Part shown: positions 1-5,805 of the stretch, in pieces
How the letters are laid out: every line of letters starts with the position of its first letter
Position numbering within the stretch: the first letter of the stretch is position 1
From: an uncultured Alphaproteobacteria bacterium
GTDB taxonomy: Bacteria; Pseudomonadota; Alphaproteobacteria; Rickettsiales; UBA1997
Length of the DNA stretch: 5,805 nt
Reading direction: 5' to 3'
Assembly (NCBI GenBank): GCA_903898475.1
Contig: CAIUFU010000075.1
Span: 1-5,805 of the forward strand
Made by a program: the position numbers and the translations under genes
Notes under the pieces: model-generated
The model's database searches: none
Seen by the model: the letters and a program-made list of their open reading frames with translations, nothing else
Told to the model about the DNA's origin: nothing

Positions 1-981
1 CTCAATCGCATCCCCATTCAAGCCAATTGCTTCATCAGCTTTAATCACAATTTCTGGCATTAGTTTTTGCATCTCGCCCATGATTGCAGCGTTTTTTCTG
101 CCGCCGCCGCAGACGAAAATTTCCTTCGGTTTTTTGCTTAAAAATTCTAAATTAATTTGAATTGCTCTTGCATGCATGAAGGCGAAAGTCGCTAGAGCGT
201 CTTCGATTTTTAGGTTATTTACCAAAGAAAGTAGAGAGGAAAAATCGTCGCGATCGAAAGATTTCGGTGGCTTCCGATTGAAGATTTCATTTTCCAAAAT
301 TTTCTCCGCCAGAACAAAATCAATCTTGCCGCTTTTGGCTAAATTACCGTCTTGGTCAAAATCGCAGTTCATTTTTTTCTTCATCAAATCATCAAGTGGT
401 GCATTGCCGAAGCATAAATCGAAAGCCTCAATGGCATTTTCGTGATCGTCTTGAAAGTAAGTAATATTGGAAATGCCGCCAATATTTAGTACCGCAACTG
501 GGTGAGGTTGATCGGCTAAAAGATGAAAGTGATAAATGGGCACCAGTGGCGCGCCTTGGCCGCCCAGCACTACGTCACGAGTTCTAAAATCAGCAACAAC
601 ATCAATGCCAACAGCATGCGCAAGTAAATGACCATTGCCGATTTGCCAAGTGACGCCTTGCTCGGGGATGTGTAAAATGGTGTGTCCGTGAAATGCCACT
701 AAATCAATTTCAGATTTATCGATTTTGTTTTTTGCCAAGAAATCATTAACTAATTTAGCGTGCAGCAAAGTTAATTCATTTTCGAGTAGCTTGATTGCAG
801 TAAGCTTTGGATTGTTGTAAATTATGGCTTCAAGGCGTTTTTTAAAATCGTGATCGTAAGCCAAATAATCGAAATGCGTGCTTTTGATTTGTTTTTTTCC
901 ATCACTTTCAATCAAAGCTAAATCAATGCCATCCATCGAAGTGCCGCTCATTAAACCAATGCTTTTGTAAATCTTATTCAT
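1..981 (-). CDS. anmK: Anhydro-N-acetylmuramic acid kinase, 3' end cut by window edge
   Basis: AnmK phosphorylates and hydrates 1,6-anhydro-MurNAc released from murein turnover, giving MurNAc-6-phosphate in the cytoplasm. The reading frame is open from ATG at 981 to base 1 (327 codons, no stop), so roughly the last 30-40 residues of a family protein of about 360-370 aa lie outside. Family motifs appear in order: MSGTSMDGID (residues 11-20), VAFHGHTILH (95-104), GIDVVADFRTRDVVLGGQGAPLVP region (125-148), VLNIGGISNIT (164-174), PPKSFDRDDF (238-247), VCGGGRKN (290-297) and the C-terminal GLNGDAIE (320-327). One departure is FDLCFGNAPLDD at 187-198, where the family normally has FDTGPGN. The start codon overlaps the end of holB by 8 bases (ATGAATAA) with no visible Shine-Dalgarno, suggesting translational coupling. 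Family identity is near certain; full activity is less so because of the altered loop. Confidence 0.95.
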   Translation of the reverse strand, partial: MNKIYKSIGLMSGTSMDGIDLALIESDGKKQIKSTHFDYLAYDHDFKKRLEAIIYNNPKLTAIKLLENELTLLHAKLVNDFLAKNKIDKSEIDLVAFHGHTILHIPEQGVTWQIGNGHLLAHAVGIDVVADFRTRDVVLGGQGAPLVPIYHFHLLADQPHPVAVLNIGGISNITYFQDDHENAIEAFDLCFGNAPLDDLMKKKMNCDFDQDGNLAKSGKIDFVLAEKILENEIFNRKPPKSFDRDDFSSLLSLVNNLKIEDALATFAFMHARAIQINLEFLSKKPKEIFVCGGGRKNAAIMGEMQKLMPEIVIKADEAIGLNGDAIE

Positions 982-1876
982 AACAGATTTGATTGAAAAT
1001 ATTGATCAGGGTCAGCTTGCGATCTAAACTTAGGGACGCGGTTTTGCGCAGTAAAATCAAGCTTTCATCAGCTATTAAGAAAATCTTTTGGGCGGAAAAT
1101 TTTTGTCGCAGATTTAGAAAAACTTTTTCTTCGTCGAAGTAAAAATTAAGATCAGAACTATTCAAATTCTGCATCAAACGGCTGATAAAAAACTCGTAAG
1201 ATTTTTCAAAAATTGAAAAAGAGAAATTTTTATCGGCGATTTTTTTTAGTAAATCTTCGCTGATTTTTTTATTGTAAAGTGATCTCAAAAAAAGTTCGTA
1301 GAAGCGCGTTAATTCTAGTCCAAGATTAATTGCATCAGCCGGAGAATTGTCGCAGATTTCTGCTAAAAATTGCTGATCTTTAGCAGAAAAATGCAGATTT
1401 TTTTGGCGCAAAATTTCAGTAAAATCATCCGCCGATAAATCGGGAATTTTAACAATTTGGCAGCGCGATCTGATGGTTGGTAAAACGCGATTTAAATTGT
1501 GCGAAACCAGAATCAGAAAATTATTTGGACGCGGTTCTTCTAGAAGTTTCAGAAGGGCGTTGGCAGCTGATTTATTAAGCTCGCAAGCCGAATCAATAAT
1601 GATGAATTTATTTGGTGAAATGGCGGAAGTTTGATTGGCGAATTCAGCAATTTTTCTGATTTTGTCGACATTGATTTCGCGTTTTTCTGGATCTTTTTCG
1701 ACCAAAAATAAATCAGGATGTGAGGCGAATTTATTGCCTAAAATTTCTTCGGCAAATTCACGGGCAAAGGTGGCTTTGCCGATGCCTTTTTTGCCGTGAA
1801 GTAAAATTGCGTGATGCAGTTTTTTATTTTGGTAAGAGGTGAGAAGTGCTGATTTTGTTGAGGTGAAGCCAATCAT
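974..1876 (-). CDS. holB: DNA polymerase III subunit delta' (clamp-loader subunit)
   Basis: Delta' is the rigid stator subunit of the bacterial sliding-clamp loader and helps load the beta clamp for replication. With the start at ATG 1876 the protein is 300 aa and opens MIGF...LLTSYQNKKLHHAILLHG, the usual start of alphaproteobacterial HolB. Visible motifs are Walker A GKKGIGKA (28-35), SHPDLFLVE (about 52-60), a Walker B-like strand IIID (92-95), ANALLKLLEEPR (about 105-116), the IRSRC motif (135-139) and a C-terminal LSLDRKLTLINIF. There is no cysteine cluster where many clamp-loader subunits hold a zinc module. The frame extends upstream to TTG at 1900 (308 aa) overlapping ccoP, but ATG 1876 matches the family start and has GGTGGAG 12 bases upstream. 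It begins 7 bases after the ccoP stop and overlaps anmK by 8 bases. Confidence 0.93.
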   Translation of the reverse strand: MIGFTSTKSALLTSYQNKKLHHAILLHGKKGIGKATFAREFAEEILGNKFASHPDLFLVEKDPEKREINVDKIRKIAEFANQTSAISPNKFIIIDSACELNKSAANALLKLLEEPRPNNFLILVSHNLNRVLPTIRSRCQIVKIPDLSADDFTEILRQKNLHFSAKDQQFLAEICDNSPADAINLGLELTRFYELFLRSLYNKKISEDLLKKIADKNFSFSIFEKSYEFFISRLMQNLNSSDLNFYFDEEKVFLNLRQKFSAQKIFLIADESLILLRKTASLSLDRKLTLINIFNQICYE

Positions 1877-1883
1877 TTGATGG

Positions 1884-2744
1884 TTATTCTCCACCCCCAA
1901 GCGAATGAACGTAAAGTGCTAATTGCTTAATCGTTACATCATCCAACCTGCCAATCCAGTAAGGCATCACGCCCGCTTGAGCGTAGGTTACGGTGAAAAT
2001 CACATCTTCTTTTTTGCCGCCGTAAAGCCAGATTGCATCCGACAAATTTGGTGCACCAACTAAGCGGTCACCTTTGCCAGCAGCGCCGTGACAAGCCACG
2101 CAATTGGCTTTGAAAATTGCTTCGCCTTTTTCGCTGTGAATATTTTTGTCAGACAGCGACATCACATATTCGGCAACTTCTTCGATTTCTTCTTTTTTCA
2201 AAATTTTATCAATTCCAAAAGAAGGCATTTGGCTGAAGCGAGTTTTTTCGTGAGAAGATCTGATACCGAATTTAAGGGTTTGTTCAATGTCAGTGATTTT
2301 TCCGCCCCAAATCCAATCGTCGTCATTTAAGTTTGGAAAGCCTTTGGAGCCTTGTGCCCCAGTGCCGTGACAAGCGGCACAATTTTCTTTAAAAGCCGCA
2401 CGACCACCATTAATGGCGAATTCCATTAATTCAGGATCTTTTTGAATTTGCGCAAAATCTGAGGTAGAAATTTTATCTAAAAACACATCGCGTTTGGCAG
2501 AAATTTCTTTTTGTGATTCAGCAAGTTCTGATTGTTGGGTCCAATTAAGTGAGCCTTTGGTGTTGCCACCAGAAACCGGCCAAGTTGGATAAAAAACCCA
2601 ATAGCCGAAAGACCAGACGATGCAGATAATCCAAACAATTAGCCACCAACGAGGTGCTGGAATATTATATTCTGAAATGCCGTCCCATTCGTGTCCGGTG
2701 GTTTTTGGAGCTTCTTTTTGAGTTTTATTTTCTTTATTAGTCAT
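1884..2744 (-). CDS. ccoP: cbb3-type cytochrome c oxidase subunit III (diheme cytochrome c)
   Basis: CcoP is the diheme c-type cytochrome subunit that feeds electrons to the cbb3 terminal oxidase; its heme domains face the periplasm. The 286-aa protein has the CcoP N-terminus with HEWDGI.EYN.P.PRWW (18-34), then a single membrane helix (about 33-53) ending FYPTWP. Two cytochrome c domains follow. The first has CAACH at 122-126 with distal Met in QMPSFG (M173). The second has CVACH at 215-219 with distal Met in GVMPYWIGRL (M260). Both heme sites are complete and the length is normal. Its ATG overlaps the stop of ccoQ by 8 bases (ATGACTAA); a weak GAAAG precedes it. Heme attachment would depend on a cytochrome c maturation system not seen here. 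Confidence 0.97.
   Translation of the reverse strand: MTNKENKTQKEAPKTTGHEWDGISEYNIPAPRWWLIVWIICIVWSFGYWVFYPTWPVSGGNTKGSLNWTQQSELAESQKEISAKRDVFLDKISTSDFAQIQKDPELMEFAINGGRAAFKENCAACHGTGAQGSKGFPNLNDDDWIWGGKITDIEQTLKFGIRSSHEKTRFSQMPSFGIDKILKKEEIEEVAEYVMSLSDKNIHSEKGEAIFKANCVACHGAAGKGDRLVGAPNLSDAIWLYGGKKEDVIFTVTYAQAGVMPYWIGRLDDVTIKQLALYVHSLGGGE
1889..1895 (-). promoter_or_regulatory. Probable ribosome binding site for holB
   Basis: The minus strand reads GGTGGAG here, inside the last codons of ccoP, with 12 bases before the ATG at 1876. The spacing is slightly long. It supports ATG 1876 over the in-frame TTG at 1900, which has no Shine-Dalgarno-like sequence in front of it. Confidence 0.45.
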
Positions 2745-2883
2745 GGTCTTTCAGAGGAATTTTTGAAAATTTTTCGAATTTTTTTTGGTTATCTTTTTTG
2801 AAGGCGAAATAGATCACGTAGCAAAATGCTAAGAAGAAAAAAACCGTGGCAATCGTTGGGGCGTAATGAACGAAAGTGGCCAT
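2737..2883 (-). CDS. ccoQ: cbb3-type oxidase small subunit IV (FixQ/CcoQ)
   Basis: This 48-aa protein starts MATFVHYAPTIATVFFF and ends KIPLKDHD. It has one hydrophobic helix (about residues 10-28, with AFCYVIYFAF) followed by a short basic cytoplasmic tail rich in Lys (FKKDNQKKFEKF). Size, topology and position between ccoO and ccoP match CcoQ, a small single-helix subunit that stabilises the core complex and its association with CcoP. Sequence conservation in this family is low, so the call rests mainly on location and topology. The start codon shares one base with the ccoO stop (TAATG), and GAGGT lies 9 bases upstream. The stop overlaps the ccoP start by 8 bases. It is intact. Confidence 0.9.
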   Translation of the reverse strand: MATFVHYAPTIATVFFFLAFCYVIYFAFKKDNQKKFEKFSKIPLKDHD

Positions 2884-3620
2884 TATTTTTTTACCTCGGG
2901 TTTGTGAGCTGGGTCAAATTTGGTAAAATTGACAAAAGTTCCAAGCACTTGCAGATAAGAAACTAGCGCATCCATTTCAGAAATTTTGTTCGGATTGCCG
3001 TCGAAATCATGAACATTAACTTTGCTGCCGTAGCGTTTTTGCAAACCTTCAGCTTCGCGATCGTTTGAAGCTTGAATCACTGCGTCAGAAGTAGCGTTTT
3101 GAATCATCTCGTCAGTGTATGGCACATCCAATTTACGCAGCACTTCCATGTCGTCAGCAATGCCAGAAATTTGCGCATCGCGCTCAACCAAAAATTTATA
3201 TCCCGGCATGATTGATTCAGGAACCACGTCACGCGGATTAATCAAGTGACGCACGTGCCATTGATCTGAATATTTGCCGCCAAGACGCGCCAAATCTGGG
3301 CCGGTTCTTTTTGAACCCCATTGAAATGGAAAATCATACATGCTTTCAGCGGCCAAAGAGTAGTGCCCGTAGCGCTCAACTTCGTCACGTAAAACGCGAA
3401 CTTGTTGCGAGTGGCAGCCGTAGCAGCCTTCGCGTTTGTAGATTTTTGATCCGGCAAGTTCTAGCGGCGTGTAAGGCCTCATGCCATCAACTTTTTCAAT
3501 GACAGTTTCCATGCGAAAAAGCGGCGCGATTTCAACGAGGCCGCCAATAGAAACTAAGATTACAGTTAGAATCAAAAGTAGAATTGAGTTACGTTCAATC
3601 TTGTCGTGATGTTTAAACAT
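2883..3620 (-). CDS. ccoO: cbb3-type cytochrome c oxidase subunit II (monoheme cytochrome c)
   Basis: CcoO is the membrane-anchored monoheme cytochrome c that passes electrons from CcoP to the heme b of CcoN. The 245-aa protein has a single N-terminal membrane helix (about 12-34), then MRPYTPLE (47-54), the heme-binding motif CYGCH (66-70) followed by SQQVR, the conserved stretch YGHYSLAAESMYD.PFQWGSKRTGPDLARLGGKY (84-117 region), WHVRHL.NPR (121-130), and the distal Met in SIMPGY (M138). The C-terminal part includes a DFDGNP and a MDALVSYLQVLGT segment, as in alphaproteobacterial CcoO, which is longer than the roughly 200-aa gammaproteobacterial form. The ATG overlaps the end of ccoN by 8 bases (ATGTTTAA) and the stop shares a base with the ccoQ start, so coupling with both neighbours is likely. 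No Shine-Dalgarno is seen. Confidence 0.98.
   Translation of the reverse strand: MFKHHDKIERNSILLLILTVILVSIGGLVEIAPLFRMETVIEKVDGMRPYTPLELAGSKIYKREGCYGCHSQQVRVLRDEVERYGHYSLAAESMYDFPFQWGSKRTGPDLARLGGKYSDQWHVRHLINPRDVVPESIMPGYKFLVERDAQISGIADDMEVLRKLDVPYTDEMIQNATSDAVIQASNDREAEGLQKRYGSKVNVHDFDGNPNKISEMDALVSYLQVLGTFVNFTKFDPAHKPEVKK
2893..2897 (-). promoter_or_regulatory. Ribosome binding site for ccoQ
   Basis: The minus strand reads GAGGT, 9 bases before the ccoQ ATG at 2883, within the last codons of ccoO. It is the clearest Shine-Dalgarno sequence in the cluster; ccoN, ccoO and anmK show none. It supports ccoQ as a real, separately initiated gene. Confidence 0.6.
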
Positions 3621-5028
3621 TTTTAGAGCGAATTGTTTTGTAAAAATTGTAAGCCATCAAGCAAGCGCCTGAAAGGAAAAATACACCGCCAACAGCGCGG
3701 GTGAAATAAAGTGGGTGCAAAACTTTTAGAGTTTCAACGAAGGAATATTGCAAGAAGCCCATTTCATCGTAAGAGCGCCACATCAAGCCTTGAGCTATTC
3801 CAGAAATCCACATTGAAGTGATGTAAAGAACGATGCCGATGGTTGCGATCCAGAAATGTGCTGAAACTAGCTTCATTGAATAAAGCTCTTTCTTGCCCCA
3901 AAGAATTGGCACCATGTGATACATTGAGCCGAAGCTGATTAGTGCAACCCAGCCTAAAGCGCCAGAGTGCACGTGGGCGATAGTCCAGTCGGTGTAATGC
4001 GAAAGTGCGTTAACTGATCTAATGGCCATTAATGGGCCTTCGAAAGTGCTCATGCCGTAGAAGGCAACGGCGGTGATTAGGAAACGCAAAACCGGATCGG
4101 TACGAAGTTTGTTCCAAGCGCCAGACAAAGTCATGATCCCGTTAATCATGCCACCCCAAGAAGGCATCCATAGCATGATTGAGAAAGTCATGCCCAAAGT
4201 TTGTACCCAATCAGGAAGTGAAGTGTAGTGCAAATGGTGTGGGCCAGCCCAGATGTAAATGAAGATCAAAGACCAGAAATGCAGAATTGACAGGCGGTAA
4301 GAATAAACCGGACGCTCGGCGCGTTTTGGTACGAAGTAATACATCATGCCGATGAAGCCTGCGGTTAGGAAAAAGCCCACAGCATTGTGGCCATACCACC
4401 ATTGAATCATGGCGCTTTGTACGCCGCCGAAAATTGGGTAGCTGGCAGTGCCGTCTAAACGAAGAGGAATCGAAAGATTGTTAACGATGTGCAAGATTGC
4501 TACGGTAACGATGAAGCCCATGTAGAACCAGTTGGCAACATAGATATGTGGCTCTTTGCGATTTTTAATTGTCATCACGTAAACCAAAAAGTAGCAGATC
4601 CAAACAATGGTCAGCCACAAATCAGCGTACCATTCTGGCTCGGCATATTCTTTGGCTTGAGTGACACCAGTCACGTAGCCAATAGCAGCCATTACAATGA
4701 AAGCTTGGTAGCCCCAGAAAATAAATTTGTGTAAATTTTTACTGCCCCAAAGCACGGCTTGTGAGGTGCGTTGTACTACGAAAAAGCTGGTAGCAAAAAG
4801 CGCGTTGCCGCCGAAAGCAAAAATTACGGCGGAAGTGTGAAGTGGGCGTAGGCGACCGAAACTAGTCCATTCCAAACCTAAATTCAAAACTGGAAAAGCC
4901 AGTTGAAAAGCGATTAAAACTCCAACTGCAAAACCAAAAATGCCCCAAAAAGTTGCAGCGATGGTGAAGAGCTTGATGATGTCGTAATCGTAGGTTGCGG
5001 GAGTATTTGAGCTGTGATTTGACGCCAT
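3613..5028 (-). CDS. ccoN: cbb3-type cytochrome c oxidase subunit I (catalytic, heme b/b3-CuB)
   Basis: CcoN is the catalytic core of the high-affinity cbb3 oxidase, reducing O2 to water and pumping protons across the inner membrane. The 471-aa protein is a full-length 12-helix heme-copper oxidase. By analogy with the Pseudomonas stutzeri structure the functional residues are all present: H64 (RPLHT, low-spin heme b), H214 in WYGHNAV and H264/H265 in AGPHHLHY (CuB), Y258 (the cross-linked tyrosine position of cbb3 enzymes), E330 in STFEGP, and H352/H354 in IAHVHSGALGW (heme b3 and heme b). It starts 6 bases after the upstream SafE-like gene, with no Shine-Dalgarno in the A/T-rich leader (ATTTAATTAACAAATT). 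No FNR-type TTGAT-N4-ATCAA box was found upstream within the window. It looks fully functional. Confidence 0.98.
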   Translation of the reverse strand: MASNHSSNTPATYDYDIIKLFTIAATFWGIFGFAVGVLIAFQLAFPVLNLGLEWTSFGRLRPLHTSAVIFAFGGNALFATSFFVVQRTSQAVLWGSKNLHKFIFWGYQAFIVMAAIGYVTGVTQAKEYAEPEWYADLWLTIVWICYFLVYVMTIKNRKEPHIYVANWFYMGFIVTVAILHIVNNLSIPLRLDGTASYPIFGGVQSAMIQWWYGHNAVGFFLTAGFIGMMYYFVPKRAERPVYSYRLSILHFWSLIFIYIWAGPHHLHYTSLPDWVQTLGMTFSIMLWMPSWGGMINGIMTLSGAWNKLRTDPVLRFLITAVAFYGMSTFEGPLMAIRSVNALSHYTDWTIAHVHSGALGWVALISFGSMYHMVPILWGKKELYSMKLVSAHFWIATIGIVLYITSMWISGIAQGLMWRSYDEMGFLQYSFVETLKVLHPLYFTRAVGGVFFLSGACLMAYNFYKTIRSKNV

Positions 5029-5034
5029 AATTTG

Positions 5035-5745
5035 TTAATTAAATAATTTTACCGCCATCAAAATAAGCGTGATTACATTTAGTAAAATCACGGCTTTGGC
5101 GATGAATTTAAATTCTGGAACTTTCGAAAAAACATGGCCGCCACAGGCCGTTAAAAACAGTGACGGAAATGTTGAAATGCCAAAAAAAATCATTCCAATT
5201 CCGGCAAGCAAAGGACTCGCAAAAGCGCCGGCAATTAAGAACGCGGCGTAGAGCAAACCGCACGGAATGAATCCCAAAATCACGCCAAGAAAATAGCCTT
5301 TTAGGCCTTGCGGATTCAGGAACAAAACGGAAATTTTTTTGGAAAAAAATGAAGTGGCATTTTCTAAAAATTTCGATTTAAAGCGCAACCGAATTTTCCC
5401 CGCAATTTGCAGGCGACCATCCAAGAAAAGATTTAGAAAAATCGTTGCGGCAAGAAGTAGAAAAATCGCCGAGAAAATTCTGAAGCCAATAAACTCTTGA
5501 ACATTTTTGGTAAAAAAAGCGCAGAAAAAACCAATCAAAGCGTAGGTAGAAATGCGTCCCAAGTGGTAAGGCAGCAAAGCTAAATTTTGCAGGCGCTTAA
5601 ATTCAGAGAAATTTTCCAGCGAAGTTTTTTGCAAACGATTGCTGACTTGCGTCAAAACAAAAGGTCCACACATGCCAACGCAATGAGTGAAGCCGCCAAA
5701 AAAACCGAGCGAGATTAGGGAGAAAATTAGTGTTAGGTCGGTCAT
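5035..5745 (-). CDS. SafE/DsbD_2-type six-helix membrane protein, possible cbb3 maturation or metal-handling factor
   Basis: This 236-aa inner-membrane protein belongs to the DsbD_2 / 'sulfite exporter TauE/SafE' group. Evidence is the N-terminal GGFTHCVGMCGPFV (17-30, H21, C22, M25, C26), YHLGRISTYALIG (60-72), and GFIPCGLLYAAFLIAGA (158-174, C162) at the start of the second half. About six helices are visible: near 5-27, 62-80, 84-108, 150-175, 178-203 and 212-234, with a basic loop at about 110-140. Members of this group often lie near cbb3 maturation genes in proteobacteria, and the Cys/His/Met cluster would suit metal or thiol chemistry; sulfite export is a default database label, not evidence. 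The gene sits directly upstream of ccoN, 6 bases apart, implying co-transcription. The start at 5745 has no clear Shine-Dalgarno but places the first helix and motif where the family has them. Exact function is unknown. Confidence 0.85.
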   Translation of the reverse strand: MTDLTLIFSLISLGFFGGFTHCVGMCGPFVLTQVSNRLQKTSLENFSEFKRLQNLALLPYHLGRISTYALIGFFCAFFTKNVQEFIGFRIFSAIFLLLAATIFLNLFLDGRLQIAGKIRLRFKSKFLENATSFFSKKISVLFLNPQGLKGYFLGVILGFIPCGLLYAAFLIAGAFASPLLAGIGMIFFGISTFPSLFLTACGGHVFSKVPEFKFIAKAVILLNVITLILMAVKLFN

Positions 5746-5772
5746 TTGGTTTTTGGTAAATTTTTTTCATTG

Positions 5773-5797
5773 TCATGCTGAGCCTGTCGAAGCATGA
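5773..5797. repeat. Small palindromic REP-like element (TCATGCT-N11-AGCATGA)
   Basis: Perfect 7-base arms (5773-5779 and 5791-5797) flank an 11-base centre, GAGCCTGTCGA. A second partial pairing, GCCTG (5782-5786) with CAGGC (5800-5804), is possible. From memory, related sequences of the form CTGAGC..GTCGAAG recur as dispersed intergenic palindromes in many bacterial genomes; no database was searched. It lies in the only intergenic stretch of the window, 28 bases upstream of the SafE-like gene. There is no T-run after the hairpin on either strand, so it is not a classical terminator. The element may continue past the window end. Confidence 0.6.
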
Positions 5798-5805
5798 TTC
5801 AGGCC

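Noticed and set aside
176..445. Plus-strand ORF of 89 codons
   Set aside because: It lies wholly antisense to anmK, whose motifs are clear in the other strand; the product is Ser/Lys/Phe-rich with no recognisable domain.
1877..1900. Longer holB start at TTG 1900 (eight extra residues)
   Set aside because: The family protein begins at the MIG...-type residues; TTG 1900 lacks a ribosome site, while GGTGGAG precedes ATG 1876. It cannot be fully excluded.
3242..3457. Minus-strand ORF of 71 codons inside ccoO, and one at 4211-4402 inside ccoN
   Set aside because: These are alternate-frame readings of conserved CcoO and CcoN sequence; no sign of a dual-coding gene.
4489..4734. Plus-strand ORF of 81 codons, and similar ones at 2088-2330, 3311-3502 and 5069-5251
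   Set aside because: All are antisense to strongly conserved cco or SafE-like genes and show no family features or ribosome binding sites.
5761..5797. Rho-independent terminator formed by the palindrome and the adjacent T-run
   Set aside because: On the plus strand the T-run comes before the hairpin, and on the minus strand the hairpin is followed by A residues, so neither strand has the stem-then-T arrangement.
5746..5805. Promoter or FNR box in the leader of the SafE-like gene
   Set aside because: No TTGAT-N4-ATCAA and no convincing -35/-10 pair could be found in the 60 bases available; the promoter may lie beyond the window or the operon may begin further upstream.

Overview
The window reads as a stretch of chromosome from an A+T-rich proteobacterium, most likely an alphaproteobacterium. 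The cbb3 oxidase subunits, especially the long CcoO ending with a YG.KV.V.DFDGNP....MDALV.YLQ segment, and the clamp-loader subunit HolB look alphaproteobacterial. The A/T-rich, Lys/Asn/Phe/Ile-rich coding would fit Rickettsiales-like or other reduced lineages, but the order cannot be fixed from sequence alone. No phage, insertion sequence, tRNA, rRNA or CRISPR material is visible.

All seven genes lie on the minus strand, so transcription runs from high to low coordinates. In that order they are: a six-helix DsbD_2/SafE-type membrane protein (5745-5035); the cbb3 cytochrome c oxidase cluster ccoN (5028-3613), ccoO (3620-2883), ccoQ (2883-2737) and ccoP (2744-1884); the DNA polymerase III delta-prime subunit holB (about 1876-974); and anmK, anhydro-N-acetylmuramic acid kinase (981-1, cut by the left window edge). 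ccoQ is only 48 codons and is easily missed. anmK has no stop inside the window, so an ORF scan requiring a stop would also miss it.

The genes are packed with almost no gaps. Three junctions use the same 8-base ATGNNTAA overlap, one is a 1-base TAATG overlap, one is a 6-base gap and one a 7-base gap. No terminator or strong internal promoter is visible, so one polycistronic transcript is plausible. The high-affinity terminal oxidase (CcoN catalytic, CcoO and CcoP c-type cytochromes, CcoQ assembly helper) would serve microaerobic respiration. The upstream membrane protein is a candidate metal or redox helper for its maturation. HolB and AnmK are housekeeping functions (replication and murein recycling) that appear to ride along. 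All heme and CuB ligands expected in the oxidase are present, so it should be functional. The maturation genes ccoG, ccoH, ccoI and ccoS are not in the window.

The only non-coding stretch is the last 60 bases (5746-5805). It carries a small palindromic element, TCATGCT-N11-AGCATGA, of a REP-like type. No convincing new defence or mobile system is present. The points most worth checking are the altered DTGPGN loop in AnmK, the SafE-like gene fused to the oxidase cluster, the repeat, and the coupled-overlap architecture.
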